In this document: positions 31,836 through 41,352 of the stretch, piece after piece
Layout: each line of letters opens with the position of its first letter
Numbering within the stretch: the stretch's first letter is position 1
Assembly: GCF_011045075.1 (NCBI RefSeq)
Contig: NZ_JAAKZZ010000007.1
Span: 1-42,707, forward strand
Length of the DNA: 42,707 nucleotides
Direction of reading: 5' to 3'
Origin: Streptomyces boncukensis
GTDB taxonomy: Bacteria; Actinomycetota; Actinomycetes; Streptomycetales; Streptomycetaceae
Position numbers and translations under genes: made by a program
The notes under the pieces: generated by a model
Told to the model about the DNA's origin: nothing
Database searches by the model: none
What the model saw: the letters and a program-made list of their open reading frames with translations, nothing else

Positions 31836-34800
31836 GCCTTGACCATTCCGTTCTTCGCGTCTTCGGGGGTGAGAGCGAACACGACCGCGGCGGCGGATAC
31901 GTAGGGCCTGATGTCGCTGTAGCGCTCCTGGATCGAGGCGATCTCGCGCGCTTCCTCGTCATCCAGGCTGTCGAGGCGCTCGTTCATGTGGTGCAGGTCG
32001 CGGCGGCGCTGCTTTTGCTGGTCGTCGGTGAACAGCAGCTCTTCCTCGGCGCGGATGGCCTGCTCCAGGCGATCTCGGGACTCGCGCAGGTTGAGCCGGA
32101 ACGCGTCGAAGATCTCATGGGCGCGCTTGATGTCGGAGTCCCGGCGCTGTGTGAGGGCCTCGGTGACCTTCTCCTGGCGGCTGGCGCTCTTGCGCTCCAT
32201 CGCGTTCAGCAGACGTGTGCGCAGTCGGGACCCGTCGTCGTTCCACTGCTCGGCAAGAAGGGCACGGATCTCCTCATTCGCGAGGAGCAGGTCCTCGGAG
32301 TCGAGGGTCTCGTCGAGGACCTGCTCGACCTTGGCCTCGGCGAGTGCCTGGCCGCGCAGGCGGACGCCGGTGAGGAAGACCTCCTCGTGGAGCCGCAGCC
32401 CGCCGCGCCCGACCAGGACGAGCCGGGAGACGGCCGCGACACAGGACTCGGGCAGGTCGGGGGCGATGACGGCGGTGACCCGGTGGACTGGGGAGTCCGT
32501 GCTGAACAGGGCCGAGCGCAGGGCGCGGGTGGCGCGCTGCATGAGGGCGTGGCCGAGGTGGATGTGGACGAGGTCGGTGCGGTGCTGGGCGGCCTGGTCA
32601 TCGAAGGTGATGGGGCGCGGCACGCCCGGCTCCAGGCGAGTGTCGAGGCCGCGCAGCGTCGGCTGCCAGGAGCGGCTGAGGTTCGGGATCTCGAAGACCT
32701 GTGCGTCGGTGTGGTCGTCGCCGATCTCGACGAGCGGAGGCTGAGCGGTCAGGCCGAGCGCGGTGTCCACGACCCGACGGGCGTTGCCAGGCGTGAGGTG
32801 CATGGTGGCCTTGCGCTTGTCGTACGTCTCTGACAACTGCGTGAGTCGGCGGTTCAGCTCCATCCCACCGGCCAGCACCCGGGTGATGACTTCATTGCCG
32901 TCGTCCGGCGGAGCCGGGCGCGCTTTGCGGGCTTTCCGGGTGGGAGTGAAGTGTTCCTGCACCTCGGCGTCGATGACCTGGTTGACCTTGCCCAGGTCCT
33001 CGGTGGCCTGACCGACTTTGGTCGCGATGATCCCCATGAACTTCATGTCCGCTTCGTACGTCGTGGAGCCGGAGACCGGTACGAAGTGGAGGATTTCCGG
33101 GGTCCTCGTCTGCCCGTACCGGTCGATCCGGCCGATGCGCTGTTCCAGGCGGGACGGGTTGAAGGGGATGTCGAAGTTGACTAGGCGGTGGCAGTGAGTC
33201 TGGAGGTCGATGCCTTCGCCCGCGGAGTCGGTGGCGAGTAGGACGCGGACCGGGTGCTTGTCCGGGCTCTCGGTGAACCGGGCACGGATCTTCTCGCGTT
33301 CCTCGGTCGGGGTGGAGCCCTGAATGACCTCCAGCACGTCGTTGTAGCCACGCTGTCGCAGGATGCGTTCGATCCATTCGAGGGTGGCCGCGTACTCGGT
33401 GAACACCACGACCCGCTCGTTGGTCCAGTGGTTGCCGTCCGGTCGGCAGACGCCGCCGAGGAAGGTCAGCAGTGCTTCGAGCCGGGAGTCCGGCTTGTGC
33501 TCATACCGGCGTCCCCACTCGATGAGCGATGCGATCTCGCTGCTGGTTGCCGTGACCAGGGGATCCGAGCCCTTGGAGTGGCGCAGCGCGGTGAACTCGG
33601 GGTGCTCGGCAGCACCCTCCTCCTCGTCCGACTGACCGCTGCCCAGCACCTCCGTGTAGTACTCGTCCTCGTCGTCCACCCGAAGCTGCCGGTCGCCGCC
33701 GTCCGCGCCCTCGTAGAGCTCTAGGGTGCGGGCGAACGACCACGGGCTGGACAGGAAACGCTTCTTCAGCAGCATCGCGACGATGTCACCGCCCGATCCC
33801 TTGCCGTTCGCACGGGCACTCTCCGCCAGCAGCCGCTCCAGCCGCTCGAACTGCTGCTGCTCCTCCTCCGACGGTGTGAACGGGAGGGTCCCCAGCTTCC
33901 GGGCCTTGAACCCCTTGTCCGGGAGATCGGTCTTCAGCCACCGCACCATCACCTCCCTCAGCGCGCCCTCATCGATGCTCGCGCCGCGCGTGAACCGGCG
34001 GCCGTCGATCATCTCCAGGAGCGCGGTGAACGACTCCGAGTAGCCGTTATGGGGTGTCGCGCTCAAGAACAGCCGGTGCTCGCACGCTTCCGCGAGCTTC
34101 TTCGTCGCCGTCGTCCGCTTGCTGTCCACCGCGTAGCCCCGCTGCCCCGGCGCCGTCGTCGGGCTGGCCGGCGCCACATGGTGGGCCTCATCAACCACCA
34201 GCGCGTCGAACGCGTACCGCCTGGCCGTCCCAGAGCTGCGCACATCGGCCAGCACGTCACGCAGTAGACGCTGCGCCCGCAGCGACGGCAGCCACGCCAT
34301 GCTCACGATCACGCGAGGGAAGAGCCGGAACGGATTGGCATTCAGCCCGTGGCTCCGCCGCACCTTCGCCATCAACTCGCTGTTGACGATGACGAAATCG
34401 AGGCCGAACTTCTCCCGCATCTCGTCCTGCCACTTCAGCGACAAGCTCGGCGGGCACACGATCACCACGGACCGCGCACGGTGCCGCAGCAGCAGCTCCT
34501 GCACGACGAGCCCGGCCTCGATGGTCTTGCCCAGGCCGACGTCATCCGCGAGCAGCAGGTTCGTACGCGACGACTGCAGAGCGCGGCTGAGCGGCACCAG
34601 TTGATACGCCTCCACATTCGCGCCGCTCCGGAACGGAGCCTGATAGGAGTTCGCGTCCGCCGAGGTGACCGCACCCCAGCGGACCGCGTCCACGAACGCG
34701 GCGAGCGTGTTCGGATCGTCGAAGGCTTCGGCCCGCACGGTCTCCGGAAGCCCTTGGTTCGGAGCTACGGTGTGCCCGACCTCCAGCTCCCAGACCACCG

Positions 34801-35065
34801 TCAGCTCCTGACCGAGCCGGTCCTCATCAAGCGACTGCAGGCTGACCACATGCGTCAGACCTGGCACTCCCTCGTCGGCCGGGCTACGGGGAAGGCCCTG
34901 CTTCTGGACGTCGGACACGGCCCAGGTAGAGCCCCGAACCTTGACGACCTGCCCCGGATCCGGGACCGGCGGAAGGGCCGCCGCGTCCGGGGTGCTGCTC
35001 GCTGATCCCTGCGGATACTCCGTCGCGGTCGCCACCTGGGCAGACTCCTTCACCAACGCCATCAT
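31832..35065 (-). CDS. drmD: DISARM SNF2-like helicase DrmD
   Basis: A 1077-residue SNF2-type ATPase that marks class 1 DISARM. Walker A DDVGLGKTIEAGLVVQE lies near residue 178, CPPSLSLKWQDEM follows, motif II LVVDEAHHVAP is near 290 and LSATPHNGYSESF is motif III. The C-terminal lobe has LLATDSAGEGIDLQ and QRIGRIDRYGQTRTPEI near 648. A charged coiled coil occupies about residues 930-1060. It is the first gene of the five-gene operon. ATG at 35065 has no good Shine-Dalgarno and is preceded seven bases upstream by a 12-base palindrome; the second ATG, immediately after, could also serve. Confidence 0.95.
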   Translation of the reverse strand: MMALVKESAQVATATEYPQGSASSTPDAAALPPVPDPGQVVKVRGSTWAVSDVQKQGLPRSPADEGVPGLTHVVSLQSLDEDRLGQELTVVWELEVGHTVAPNQGLPETVRAEAFDDPNTLAAFVDAVRWGAVTSADANSYQAPFRSGANVEAYQLVPLSRALQSSRTNLLLADDVGLGKTIEAGLVVQELLLRHRARSVVIVCPPSLSLKWQDEMREKFGLDFVIVNSELMAKVRRSHGLNANPFRLFPRVIVSMAWLPSLRAQRLLRDVLADVRSSGTARRYAFDALVVDEAHHVAPASPTTAPGQRGYAVDSKRTTATKKLAEACEHRLFLSATPHNGYSESFTALLEMIDGRRFTRGASIDEGALREVMVRWLKTDLPDKGFKARKLGTLPFTPSEEEQQQFERLERLLAESARANGKGSGGDIVAMLLKKRFLSSPWSFARTLELYEGADGGDRQLRVDDEDEYYTEVLGSGQSDEEEGAAEHPEFTALRHSKGSDPLVTATSSEIASLIEWGRRYEHKPDSRLEALLTFLGGVCRPDGNHWTNERVVVFTEYAATLEWIERILRQRGYNDVLEVIQGSTPTEEREKIRARFTESPDKHPVRVLLATDSAGEGIDLQTHCHRLVNFDIPFNPSRLEQRIGRIDRYGQTRTPEILHFVPVSGSTTYEADMKFMGIIATKVGQATEDLGKVNQVIDAEVQEHFTPTRKARKARPAPPDDGNEVITRVLAGGMELNRRLTQLSETYDKRKATMHLTPGNARRVVDTALGLTAQPPLVEIGDDHTDAQVFEIPNLSRSWQPTLRGLDTRLEPGVPRPITFDDQAAQHRTDLVHIHLGHALMQRATRALRSALFSTDSPVHRVTAVIAPDLPESCVAAVSRLVLVGRGGLRLHEEVFLTGVRLRGQALAEAKVEQVLDETLDSEDLLLANEEIRALLAEQWNDDGSRLRTRLLNAMERKSASRQEKVTEALTQRRDSDIKRAHEIFDAFRLNLRESRDRLEQAIRAEEELLFTDDQQKQRRRDLHHMNERLDSLDDEEAREIASIQERYSDIRPYVSAAAVVFALTPEDAKNGMVKA

Positions 35066-35071
35066 GCCAGA

Positions 35072-35083
35072 GGGTGATCACCC
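35072..35083. promoter_or_regulatory. 12-base palindrome in the drmD leader
   Basis: GGGTGATCACCC is a perfect inverted repeat that ends seven bases before the drmD start codon, where a ribosome site would be expected. It could be an operator or a small hairpin that limits initiation. Confidence 0.4.
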
Positions 35084-35085
35084 CG

Positions 35086-35100
35086 GCACAATGTGCACAA
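35086..35100. promoter_or_regulatory. Direct repeat upstream of drmD
   Basis: GCACAA occurs twice with a three-base spacer (TGT). On the coding strand this reads TTGTGC twice. It adjoins the palindrome and may belong to the same regulatory site. The repeat is short enough to be chance. Confidence 0.25.
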
Positions 35101-35133
35101 CCAGGCCACGGGTGGTCACGGGAACATCAGTAT

Positions 35134-35146
35134 CCCTGACTCAGGG
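35134..35146. promoter_or_regulatory. 13-base palindrome in the DISARM promoter region
   Basis: CCCTGACTCAGGG has six-base arms around one central base, about 70 bases upstream of drmD. The place suits a repressor operator over the operon promoter. I cannot identify convincing -35 and -10 boxes. Confidence 0.4.
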
Positions 35147-35314
35147 TAGGACCCGCTTCCAGTTCCGAGGACTCTGCTCTGCCGTCGGCAGGGTTTTACT
35201 CAGAGTGGTCGGGGACGGCGACACCGATGAAGCCCTCGGCACGTCACGGGCTTCTCAAATTTGCTGTCGGCGCCGCTGACGCGGCCAGGATGGCCACACC
35301 GTTCTCCGGCCCGA

Positions 35315-37057
35315 TCATCTCCCCCGGCGTTTCCTTTTGGGCTGCCGCTTGGGCTGCTTGCGGACGGTGCCGCTGCGGTCTGGCGGCGCTGCGGTCCGGC
35401 GGGGGGTGCCCGTGGCAGCGCGCAGGATCGAGGTCGCCTGTGCGCGCAGGTTCTCCTGCTGTTCCGGCGTGGTGGCAGAAGCGGGGGTTTCCAGCAGGTG
35501 CTGCTTGGTGATGGCGATGATGTCCCTCTCCCAGACCGCTCGCTCCGTGGCATCACGGGGAAGGGGGCAGTTCTCGTCGTAGAGCTGGTCCAGGAAGGCG
35601 AGCGCGTCCTGGTCGCTGATCTCGGTGACGATCTCCCGGTCGGGGATCTTCAGGGCCTTTGCCTCGTTCTCCCGGATCTCCTGGATCAGGGTCAGGCGAG
35701 CGGTCTCCCGGGAGCGGAAGACCTTCGGGTGTACGGCCAGCCAGGCGCTGGCGGCAGCGAAGGCCAGCAGACCGGCCGCGTCGTCGCCTGCGGTGGGCGA
35801 GAACTCGGCTTCGCTCTGGCGGCCACCGCCCTTCATGACGGTGAGGAGCTCCCCGGCGGCCTGCTGGTGTTCCGTGGGCGCATACCGGGTGATCAGGTCG
35901 CGGGCGCCGTCGGCGACGGTGGTGTTGGCCAGGAAGCTGCCGTGCGTCTCGGCCTGGTAGAAGTAGGCGTTGGTCAGCTTGAGCGCTTCGCGGGAGGCGA
36001 GCCGGAACCGGGGCTGCGGGTAGGGGCGTCGGCCCGGATCGTCGTCGTAGGTGGCGATGCGGTTCACGACGGCGGCGAGGGTCTCCCGGTCGCCGTCGAT
36101 GAGGGCCAGGATCGCGCGCCGTGCCAGGGCCCGCATCCGGCCGATCCGCTCGGCGACCTCGTCCGGCATCTGCTGCAAGACATCGTACGCCGTCTGCTGT
36201 TCCGCGTCCCGAGGAGCCCGGCCGACCGTGCGCTCTGCTTGTCGTGCGGCCCGGCGGGCGGGCTGTGCCCGGATTGCCGCGATCATCATGCCCAGCTCGA
36301 ACAGCAGCGCATGTTGATTTTCCTGGGACTGGGCTGCGAACTCCTTCTGCGTGCGTCGCTGTTGGCTGGTGGTGCCGTGGACCGCTTCGACGGTGCGGCG
36401 GGCCAGCCCTACCGGAGCGGACTCGTGCGGGAACGGTTCCATATGCTCAAGGGCGCGCGAGGACAGCACGGAGGCGGCCACCTGCGCCCACGTCCGCCAC
36501 ACATCCGCAGCGTGGCCGGCTTCCTGCACCAGGTGCTCCAGCCGGGCGCTGGCCGCCTCCTCGTGTAGCTCGGTCAGCGCGCAGATCGTCCACGCGGCCG
36601 TGGTCACCCACGGCGCGTCTCCGTTGCCCGCGTAGTGCCGGTGGGCACCTTCCTGCTCCAGTAGTTCTTCCAGCCCGCCCGCTAGCTCCACAGAGCGGCT
36701 GGTACGGGTGGACAGGTGGGCGAGGAGCGCGGCGCGACCCGGTGCGTCCAGCTTGGTGGCGCAGTCTCTGGCGCTCGCCTCGGTCTCCGCCTCACCCTGC
36801 ACAGCGGCTTCGGCGAGCTGTCGACCATGCCGGACCCAGGGCTCCTGCTGGTCATCGGCCTCGGCGAACAATGAGGAGGTACCGATTGCCGCCAGGCAGA
36901 TCTGCGTCCACGTAGCCAGTAGTGCGGCGGACCGCTCGCTGTCCTGGGCAATGCCCTGGTCGGCCAGTAGCGCGGCGGCTGACCATTGGCGCGGATCTTC
37001 CTCCAGCGTCTCGGTCAGGTGGCGCGCCTCGGCGAACCGGGGCTGTTGGATGAGCAT
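35315..37057 (-). CDS. Hypothetical helical protein upstream of DISARM
   Basis: A 580-residue protein that I do not recognise. It is almost entirely predicted helix, with an Ala/Glu/Arg-rich body and a very basic tail of about 20 residues (RKQPKRQPKRKRRGR). I see no nucleotide-binding motif, cysteine cluster or membrane segment. The frame is open back to 37276, but residues before ILIQQPRF-like text look non-coding in character. I chose ATG at 37057, which has AGGG seven bases upstream. It is on the same strand as DISARM, 249 bases before drmD, so it is probably a separate unit. A DNA-binding or accessory defence role is only a guess from the basic tail and the neighbourhood. Confidence 0.65.
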   Translation of the reverse strand: MLIQQPRFAEARHLTETLEEDPRQWSAAALLADQGIAQDSERSAALLATWTQICLAAIGTSSLFAEADDQQEPWVRHGRQLAEAAVQGEAETEASARDCATKLDAPGRAALLAHLSTRTSRSVELAGGLEELLEQEGAHRHYAGNGDAPWVTTAAWTICALTELHEEAASARLEHLVQEAGHAADVWRTWAQVAASVLSSRALEHMEPFPHESAPVGLARRTVEAVHGTTSQQRRTQKEFAAQSQENQHALLFELGMMIAAIRAQPARRAARQAERTVGRAPRDAEQQTAYDVLQQMPDEVAERIGRMRALARRAILALIDGDRETLAAVVNRIATYDDDPGRRPYPQPRFRLASREALKLTNAYFYQAETHGSFLANTTVADGARDLITRYAPTEHQQAAGELLTVMKGGGRQSEAEFSPTAGDDAAGLLAFAAASAWLAVHPKVFRSRETARLTLIQEIRENEAKALKIPDREIVTEISDQDALAFLDQLYDENCPLPRDATERAVWERDIIAITKQHLLETPASATTPEQQENLRAQATSILRAATGTPRRTAAPPDRSGTVRKQPKRQPKRKRRGR

Positions 37058-37426
37058 GCGGCTGCCCTGTCCCCCCCGCATCTGGATCGCGGCAGCGTCT
37101 CGGCCCTGCCGTCTTGGTGTCTGGTTCACCGGTAGCGTGTCAGCGGCTCGGCTGCCGCGGCAAGGGGCGCTTCCACAGTCCCAGGCGCCGCCGACACCGT
37201 GTCCGTCCGTCGCTGGAGCCGGTGTACCGACTGCCCGGCGTCTGGTGCGCCCCGGCCACCGGGCGCGGGTATCCACGGCGACTTCGAAGATGTTCTCGCG
37301 GGTAGGGCGTGTACCGCCGCAGGTTTTAGCAGATCAGTAGCCGTTGCGCGGTATACGGCAGCCATCGGGACTTGGCCAGTGGCTATACCGACGTGTTGGG
37401 GCGGTCGCCTCTTTGCCGGTCCCCGA
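37058..37426. other. Gene-free stretch with imperfect hairpin
   Basis: I see no gene in these 369 bases. An inverted repeat lies at 37349-37390: CGGTATA and GCCA on one arm, separated by a five-base bulge, pair with TGGCTATACCG on the other. On the minus strand it begins 37 bases after the stop of the gene at 37427, so it could act as a terminator, though no T-run follows. The promoter of the 580-residue gene should lie in the lower half. Confidence 0.4.
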
Positions 37427-37999
37427 TCAGTAGTCCACGTCCCCGGTCACAGCGGCCATCATGGTCGAGCCGATCGTGGCCAGGCGAGCCCAGGCCGGGT
37501 GCGGGTTGTCCCATCGGGCGTAGGGATCGTGTTCCTCTTCCCAGCCCACCGCGTTCCAGTAGCGCAGGTTGGCCTCGGCCTGCTGTTGGGTGACGCTCAG
37601 CCGCCACGCTTCACGGGCGATCTCGTGTGTAGCCGGCTCGGGCAGGGTTGCGCTGTGCCAGGCCGCCCGCATTCGCTTCGCGTGCAGCAGCAGGGGCTGC
37701 GCGCCGCTGATATACAGCTCGACCAGTTCGATCATCGGTGATGCGGGAAGCCGGTCCCTGCGCTGCGGCACCAGCTCGTCGTGGGCATTCTCGACAAACC
37801 GGGCCAGTACCGTGAGGTTCTCGACGTGCAGACGATCCCCCCTCTCCGGCCCCGGCGGAAAGTCCGGGTGCTGCTCCTCCATAGCCTTGGCTTGCTGGAA
37901 GAAGGCGCTGCCAAGCTCGACTTCCTCAACGGTCGGCAGCCACTCGCGGCGGTTGAGGGACCGGGCGATCTCGCTCAACCGGTCCGGCCTCGTGGTCAT
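37427..37999 (-). CDS. Hypothetical protein
   Basis: A 190-residue helical protein of unknown function. Features seen are an N-terminal RLSEIARSLNRREWLPTVEEVELG segment, a central helix bundle with MIELVELYISGAQPLLLHAKRMRAAW, and an aromatic C-terminal part (LRYWNAVGWEEEHDPYARWDNPHPAW). No catalytic motif is evident. The frame continues upstream to 38416, but that part reads as a low-complexity shadow of the neighbouring gene, so I start at ATG 37999. No clear Shine-Dalgarno precedes it; a leaderless transcript is possible. It lies alone between two larger unknown genes on the same strand. Confidence 0.65.
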   Translation of the reverse strand: MTTRPDRLSEIARSLNRREWLPTVEEVELGSAFFQQAKAMEEQHPDFPPGPERGDRLHVENLTVLARFVENAHDELVPQRRDRLPASPMIELVELYISGAQPLLLHAKRMRAAWHSATLPEPATHEIAREAWRLSVTQQQAEANLRYWNAVGWEEEHDPYARWDNPHPAWARLATIGSTMMAAVTGDVDY

Positions 38000-38177
38000 G
38001 CCGCACACGGTACGCACACACGCCCGGCGCTGCCACCGACCGCAGACACGACGGACCATCGCACGGTCCGTGCGGACGCGCGTTGGCTCCCTCTTCGGGC
38101 ACTCCCAACTCCTCACATCGCAGCCACACAGCGGGCGATCTCGCTGCCGGTTTGCATCATTGCCGGGGGTGAGGACG

Positions 38178-40343
38178 TCAGAATCGGACACCGTGCATCG
38201 GGTCAAGGACCCTGTCGAGGCCCGCGACCAGGGCCGGTTCGAGGCGCTCGTCGATGATGCCGACCGGGCGCTCGGTGCACAGGTGCCGCCACAGTGCTGC
38301 GACGGGATCGTCTTCAGCGTCGAGGTCGTGTCCGAGCGCCTGAAGCCGCGCGCCCCACCGTGGCGGGGCCTCACCGGCTGGCTCGGCGGAGTCGACCGGC
38401 AGCAGGTCACGGACATCGTCCACGCTCACCTGGTCGGCACCGGTGCCCGCCTCACGGGAGAGGATGTAGATGGCGAGCGTTAGTGCCGCGCAGCCGTCGC
38501 TGAGGATGCCGTCGCGCACCCGGTGGCGGGCGAAGCGGGGACCGGCCACCTCCAGCGTGCGGGTCCAGGCTGCCTGCCACGCGTCCGGCCCACCCTCGTC
38601 GCGCCATGCCTGGAGCCGGTCCGGGACCGGCTGCCGACTGGAGGCCCACCGGTCGCACTCCGCCTTCAGATCGCTCACGAGGGCGCATGCCTCGTCGGCC
38701 AGGCGGCGTCCGTCCTTGCTTTTGCTGACGGCCGGGATGGACAGTGCGAACGCCACCCGCAGGAGAAGCAGCGTGAGCGCGCGGCCCCCGTGGCGCTCGG
38801 GCAGTTTCGGACGCAGGGCCGCCATCAGGGCCTGCACCAGTTCCTCGCCGTTCAGGTCGATCGCCTCGGCGAGAGCGACCTCCCCGGCCTCTGGGCCGCA
38901 ATACCAGGTGTACGCGCGGCTACGGTGCTCGCGCTCCCGGTGCTCGGCGAGCGGCGGCATGAGGCGGCGTGCCGCGTACGCGGGGTCTGCTTCGCACAGG
39001 ATGAGCCGCTTGAGCAGGCGACGTCCGAGATCGTCGGGGGGCGCGTCGAGGGGGGACATCACGGTGACGCCGCAGCGGCAGTGCAGTGTCAACGGGTCGC
39101 CCCAGCGGCCTTCGACGAGGAAGCTCTCCTGGCTACCGCAGGCGGGGCATGCTAGGGCCTCCAGGCCCACCTCGTGATCGTAGTTGGGCTCGCTGATCGT
39201 GGAGTCTTCCGAGACGTTGTCGTTCCCGCGGGCCACGTCGGCGTCCCATCGCTCCAGGAGGATCCGGTCGACGTTGATCTGCCAGGCGTGGTCGGTGGGG
39301 TAGTCGTCCGGGGCACCCTCGACGGGTTCGTCCTCTCGGTAGCCGATACGGGGCAGGGCCACTCGGCGGCCCTCCTTCGTGGCCTGTGCGCTCGCCGGGG
39401 TCTGGGCGTCGCTGATGATCGCCGATGCCCGGTGGGCGACGGTGCACGCGTGCTCGACCTGGCGCAGGCCGTGCGGGCAGTCGCCGGTGTGGGCAGAAAG
39501 AACATGCCGGGCGAAGCGGCACAGCTCAGTGAGGGCGTCGTCGTCGTGCCGAGCGAGGCGTTTGACGGGCACGGCGATGTCGTCGGCCTCCGGCGGCGCC
39601 GCCCAGGTACGCAGGATGCCGCCCGCCTGCTCAGGCTCCCGCAGAACCGGGACCGCGCGGGTGAAGACCAGGTCCGCGATCGTGCCGACCGTGGCGTCAT
39701 CCTGGACGGCCTGGCGGTGAAGCACCGCGCCGAGGAACACTCCCAGGGCGTCGGTGCTGTTGCCCGGCACGCCCAAATCGCGGTGCGCGAAGACCCGCTT
39801 CCTCCACCTGTCGGTGAACTCGCGGGCGGCCACAGGCGCGGTGGTGAACCACCAGTCGACCATCCCCAGCCCGACCGCGACGCAGGCTTGGGGGCGGGTC
39901 TGCCCGCCGTCCATGCCTCCGTAGTGGGCGACCGTCAAATGCCCGACAAGAAGGTCGAGCGCGGTGTCCGCGGCCCTTCGCCGTTCGGCGTGCGTCATCC
40001 GCCCGTACTCCTCAACGAGGGGCTCGGCAGCGTTCACTGCCCGGACCAGACGTCGGAACTCCATCGAGCCCGGACCGGACCTGTCGTCATCATCCGTCAT
40101 GAACGGCGGCAGTTCACCCTGGTAGACGCGGAGCGCAGTGAGCCGGGATACCTCCACGAGCCGGGACAGGCAGGCCGAGTCGCGAGCGACCTCACTCAGA
40201 AGCTGGTCCACGCACTCCGCACAGTCGTTGAGGGCCGCACCCATCAGCTCGCCGAGCAGACGCCCGTCGACAACCTGCCCGTCGGCATTCGTCGAGCCGC
40301 CCGGAAACTCCACCGGCTCGTGATGGTGCTGGTGTGTCCCCAC
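38178..40343 (-). CDS. Hypothetical protein with zinc-ribbon-like motif
   Basis: A 721-residue protein that I do not recognise. The N-terminal 370 residues are helical, with NDCAECVDQLL near residue 40 and a FVRAVNA-like region. A zinc-ribbon-like pair, ACPACGS followed by HCRCGVTV, lies near residues 400-425. The C-terminal 290 residues are again helical. No ATPase or nuclease signature is visible. GTG at 40343 has GGGAGGGG seven bases upstream and is preferred over the GTG at 40436, which has no ribosome site. The zinc motif suggests nucleic-acid or protein binding. It may be host DNA or an accessory gene of the element. Confidence 0.7.
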   Translation of the reverse strand: MGTHQHHHEPVEFPGGSTNADGQVVDGRLLGELMGAALNDCAECVDQLLSEVARDSACLSRLVEVSRLTALRVYQGELPPFMTDDDDRSGPGSMEFRRLVRAVNAAEPLVEEYGRMTHAERRRAADTALDLLVGHLTVAHYGGMDGGQTRPQACVAVGLGMVDWWFTTAPVAAREFTDRWRKRVFAHRDLGVPGNSTDALGVFLGAVLHRQAVQDDATVGTIADLVFTRAVPVLREPEQAGGILRTWAAPPEADDIAVPVKRLARHDDDALTELCRFARHVLSAHTGDCPHGLRQVEHACTVAHRASAIISDAQTPASAQATKEGRRVALPRIGYREDEPVEGAPDDYPTDHAWQINVDRILLERWDADVARGNDNVSEDSTISEPNYDHEVGLEALACPACGSQESFLVEGRWGDPLTLHCRCGVTVMSPLDAPPDDLGRRLLKRLILCEADPAYAARRLMPPLAEHREREHRSRAYTWYCGPEAGEVALAEAIDLNGEELVQALMAALRPKLPERHGGRALTLLLLRVAFALSIPAVSKSKDGRRLADEACALVSDLKAECDRWASSRQPVPDRLQAWRDEGGPDAWQAAWTRTLEVAGPRFARHRVRDGILSDGCAALTLAIYILSREAGTGADQVSVDDVRDLLPVDSAEPAGEAPPRWGARLQALGHDLDAEDDPVAALWRHLCTERPVGIIDERLEPALVAGLDRVLDPMHGVRF

Positions 40344-40572
40344 AGCGGGACCCCTCCCGTCCGTTCGCGAGAGCATCTGCGGTCGGGGTCCGCAGCTCCC
40401 ACCCGGTCTACTCTCTGTGATCGTGAACCGTGCCACCGGCCTGGTCAGCGGCGACAGGGGCAGCCGCCCCTACACTAGATTGACAGCCTGGCAGGGAGAA
40501 CATGCACAGAAGACCGTGACTGGCGGGCGCCGGACAGATCCCATACCCGACTGACTCTGCCGACGGGCAGGT

Positions 40573-41352
40573 TCAGGGTTTCCTGGCGACTCCCGCCAGG
40601 GCATCAACCGGAGAAGCTGGTGCGGGATCGGCCACTTCGGGCCGCCAGTCCGGCACCTGCACTACGCCTGGTTCCAGCACCTCCAGGCCCTCGAAGAATC
40701 CGGTGACTTCCTGCGCGGTGCGTAGGTTATAGGGGACGGCGCCCGAGCTGTTGTACGCGTCGGCAGCCGCCACGATGTGGTCAGACGTGCTCGTGCAGTC
40801 GCGCAGGACGAGATAGCTCCCGCTCGGCACGCCGCCCATCAGCTCATCGACGATGGCGCGCGCTTCCTGGTAGTCAGCTACGTGGCCGAGGATGCCCATG
40901 AGGATCACCGCGACCGGACGGTTGAAATCTATGGTTTCACCCGCTTTGGAAAGAATATCCCGAGGGTCGTGAACGTCGCCGTCCAGGTAGGCGGTGCGGC
41001 CCTCGTGGGAGCTGGTGAGCCGGGCCTGCGCATGGGCGAGGACCAGGGGGTCGTTGTCGACGTAGACGACGCGGGAGGACGGGGCCAGCTCCTGGGCGAC
41101 CGCGTGGACCGGGTCGACGGTGGGCAGTCCGGTGCCGATGTCGAGGAACTGCCGGATGCCCGCCTCCCCGGCGAGGTGGCGCACGGCCCGCACCAGGAAG
41201 TACCTCGACGTACGGGCCACATCGATCAGACCGGGCCAGCGCTCAGCAATCCGCTCGGCGATCTCGGCATCGACCTCGTAGTAATCCTTACCTCCAACCC
41301 AGAAGTTCCAAAAGCGGGCCGAGTGCGGCGTGGTCGTGTCGATCTCGGGCAT
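40573..41352 (-). CDS. DUF574 SAM-dependent methyltransferase
   Basis: A 259-residue class I methyltransferase of the DUF574 family, common and multicopy in Streptomyces; substrates are unknown. Signature text: HSARFWNFWVGGKDYYEVD at the N-terminus, SAM motif I FLDIGTGLPT, then VVYVDNDPLVLAHA binding the ribose, YLDGDVHDP, and VAVILMGILGHV. Three starts are possible. I chose ATG at 41352, with GGAGG five bases upstream and the usual family start; TTG at 41373 has AGGAG and would add seven residues. It probably belongs to the host chromosome or plasmid backbone. Confidence 0.9.
   Translation of the reverse strand: MPEIDTTTPHSARFWNFWVGGKDYYEVDAEIAERIAERWPGLIDVARTSRYFLVRAVRHLAGEAGIRQFLDIGTGLPTVDPVHAVAQELAPSSRVVYVDNDPLVLAHAQARLTSSHEGRTAYLDGDVHDPRDILSKAGETIDFNRPVAVILMGILGHVADYQEARAIVDELMGGVPSGSYLVLRDCTSTSDHIVAAADAYNSSGAVPYNLRTAQEVTGFFEGLEVLEPGVVQVPDWRPEVADPAPASPVDALAGVARKP

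Noticed and set aside
38000-38416. N-terminal extension of the 190-residue gene
   Set aside because: The added residues are Ser/Arg/Cys-rich and overlap the end of the next gene; ATG at 37999 starts the protein-like part.
40456-40471. Hairpin AGGGGC-AGCC-GCCCCT after the DUF574 gene
   Set aside because: Six-base stem with no T-run and more than 100 bases past the stop; too weak to call a terminator.
40479-40510. TTGACA on the plus strand as a promoter
   Set aside because: No matching -10 box at the right distance and no plus-strand gene follows.
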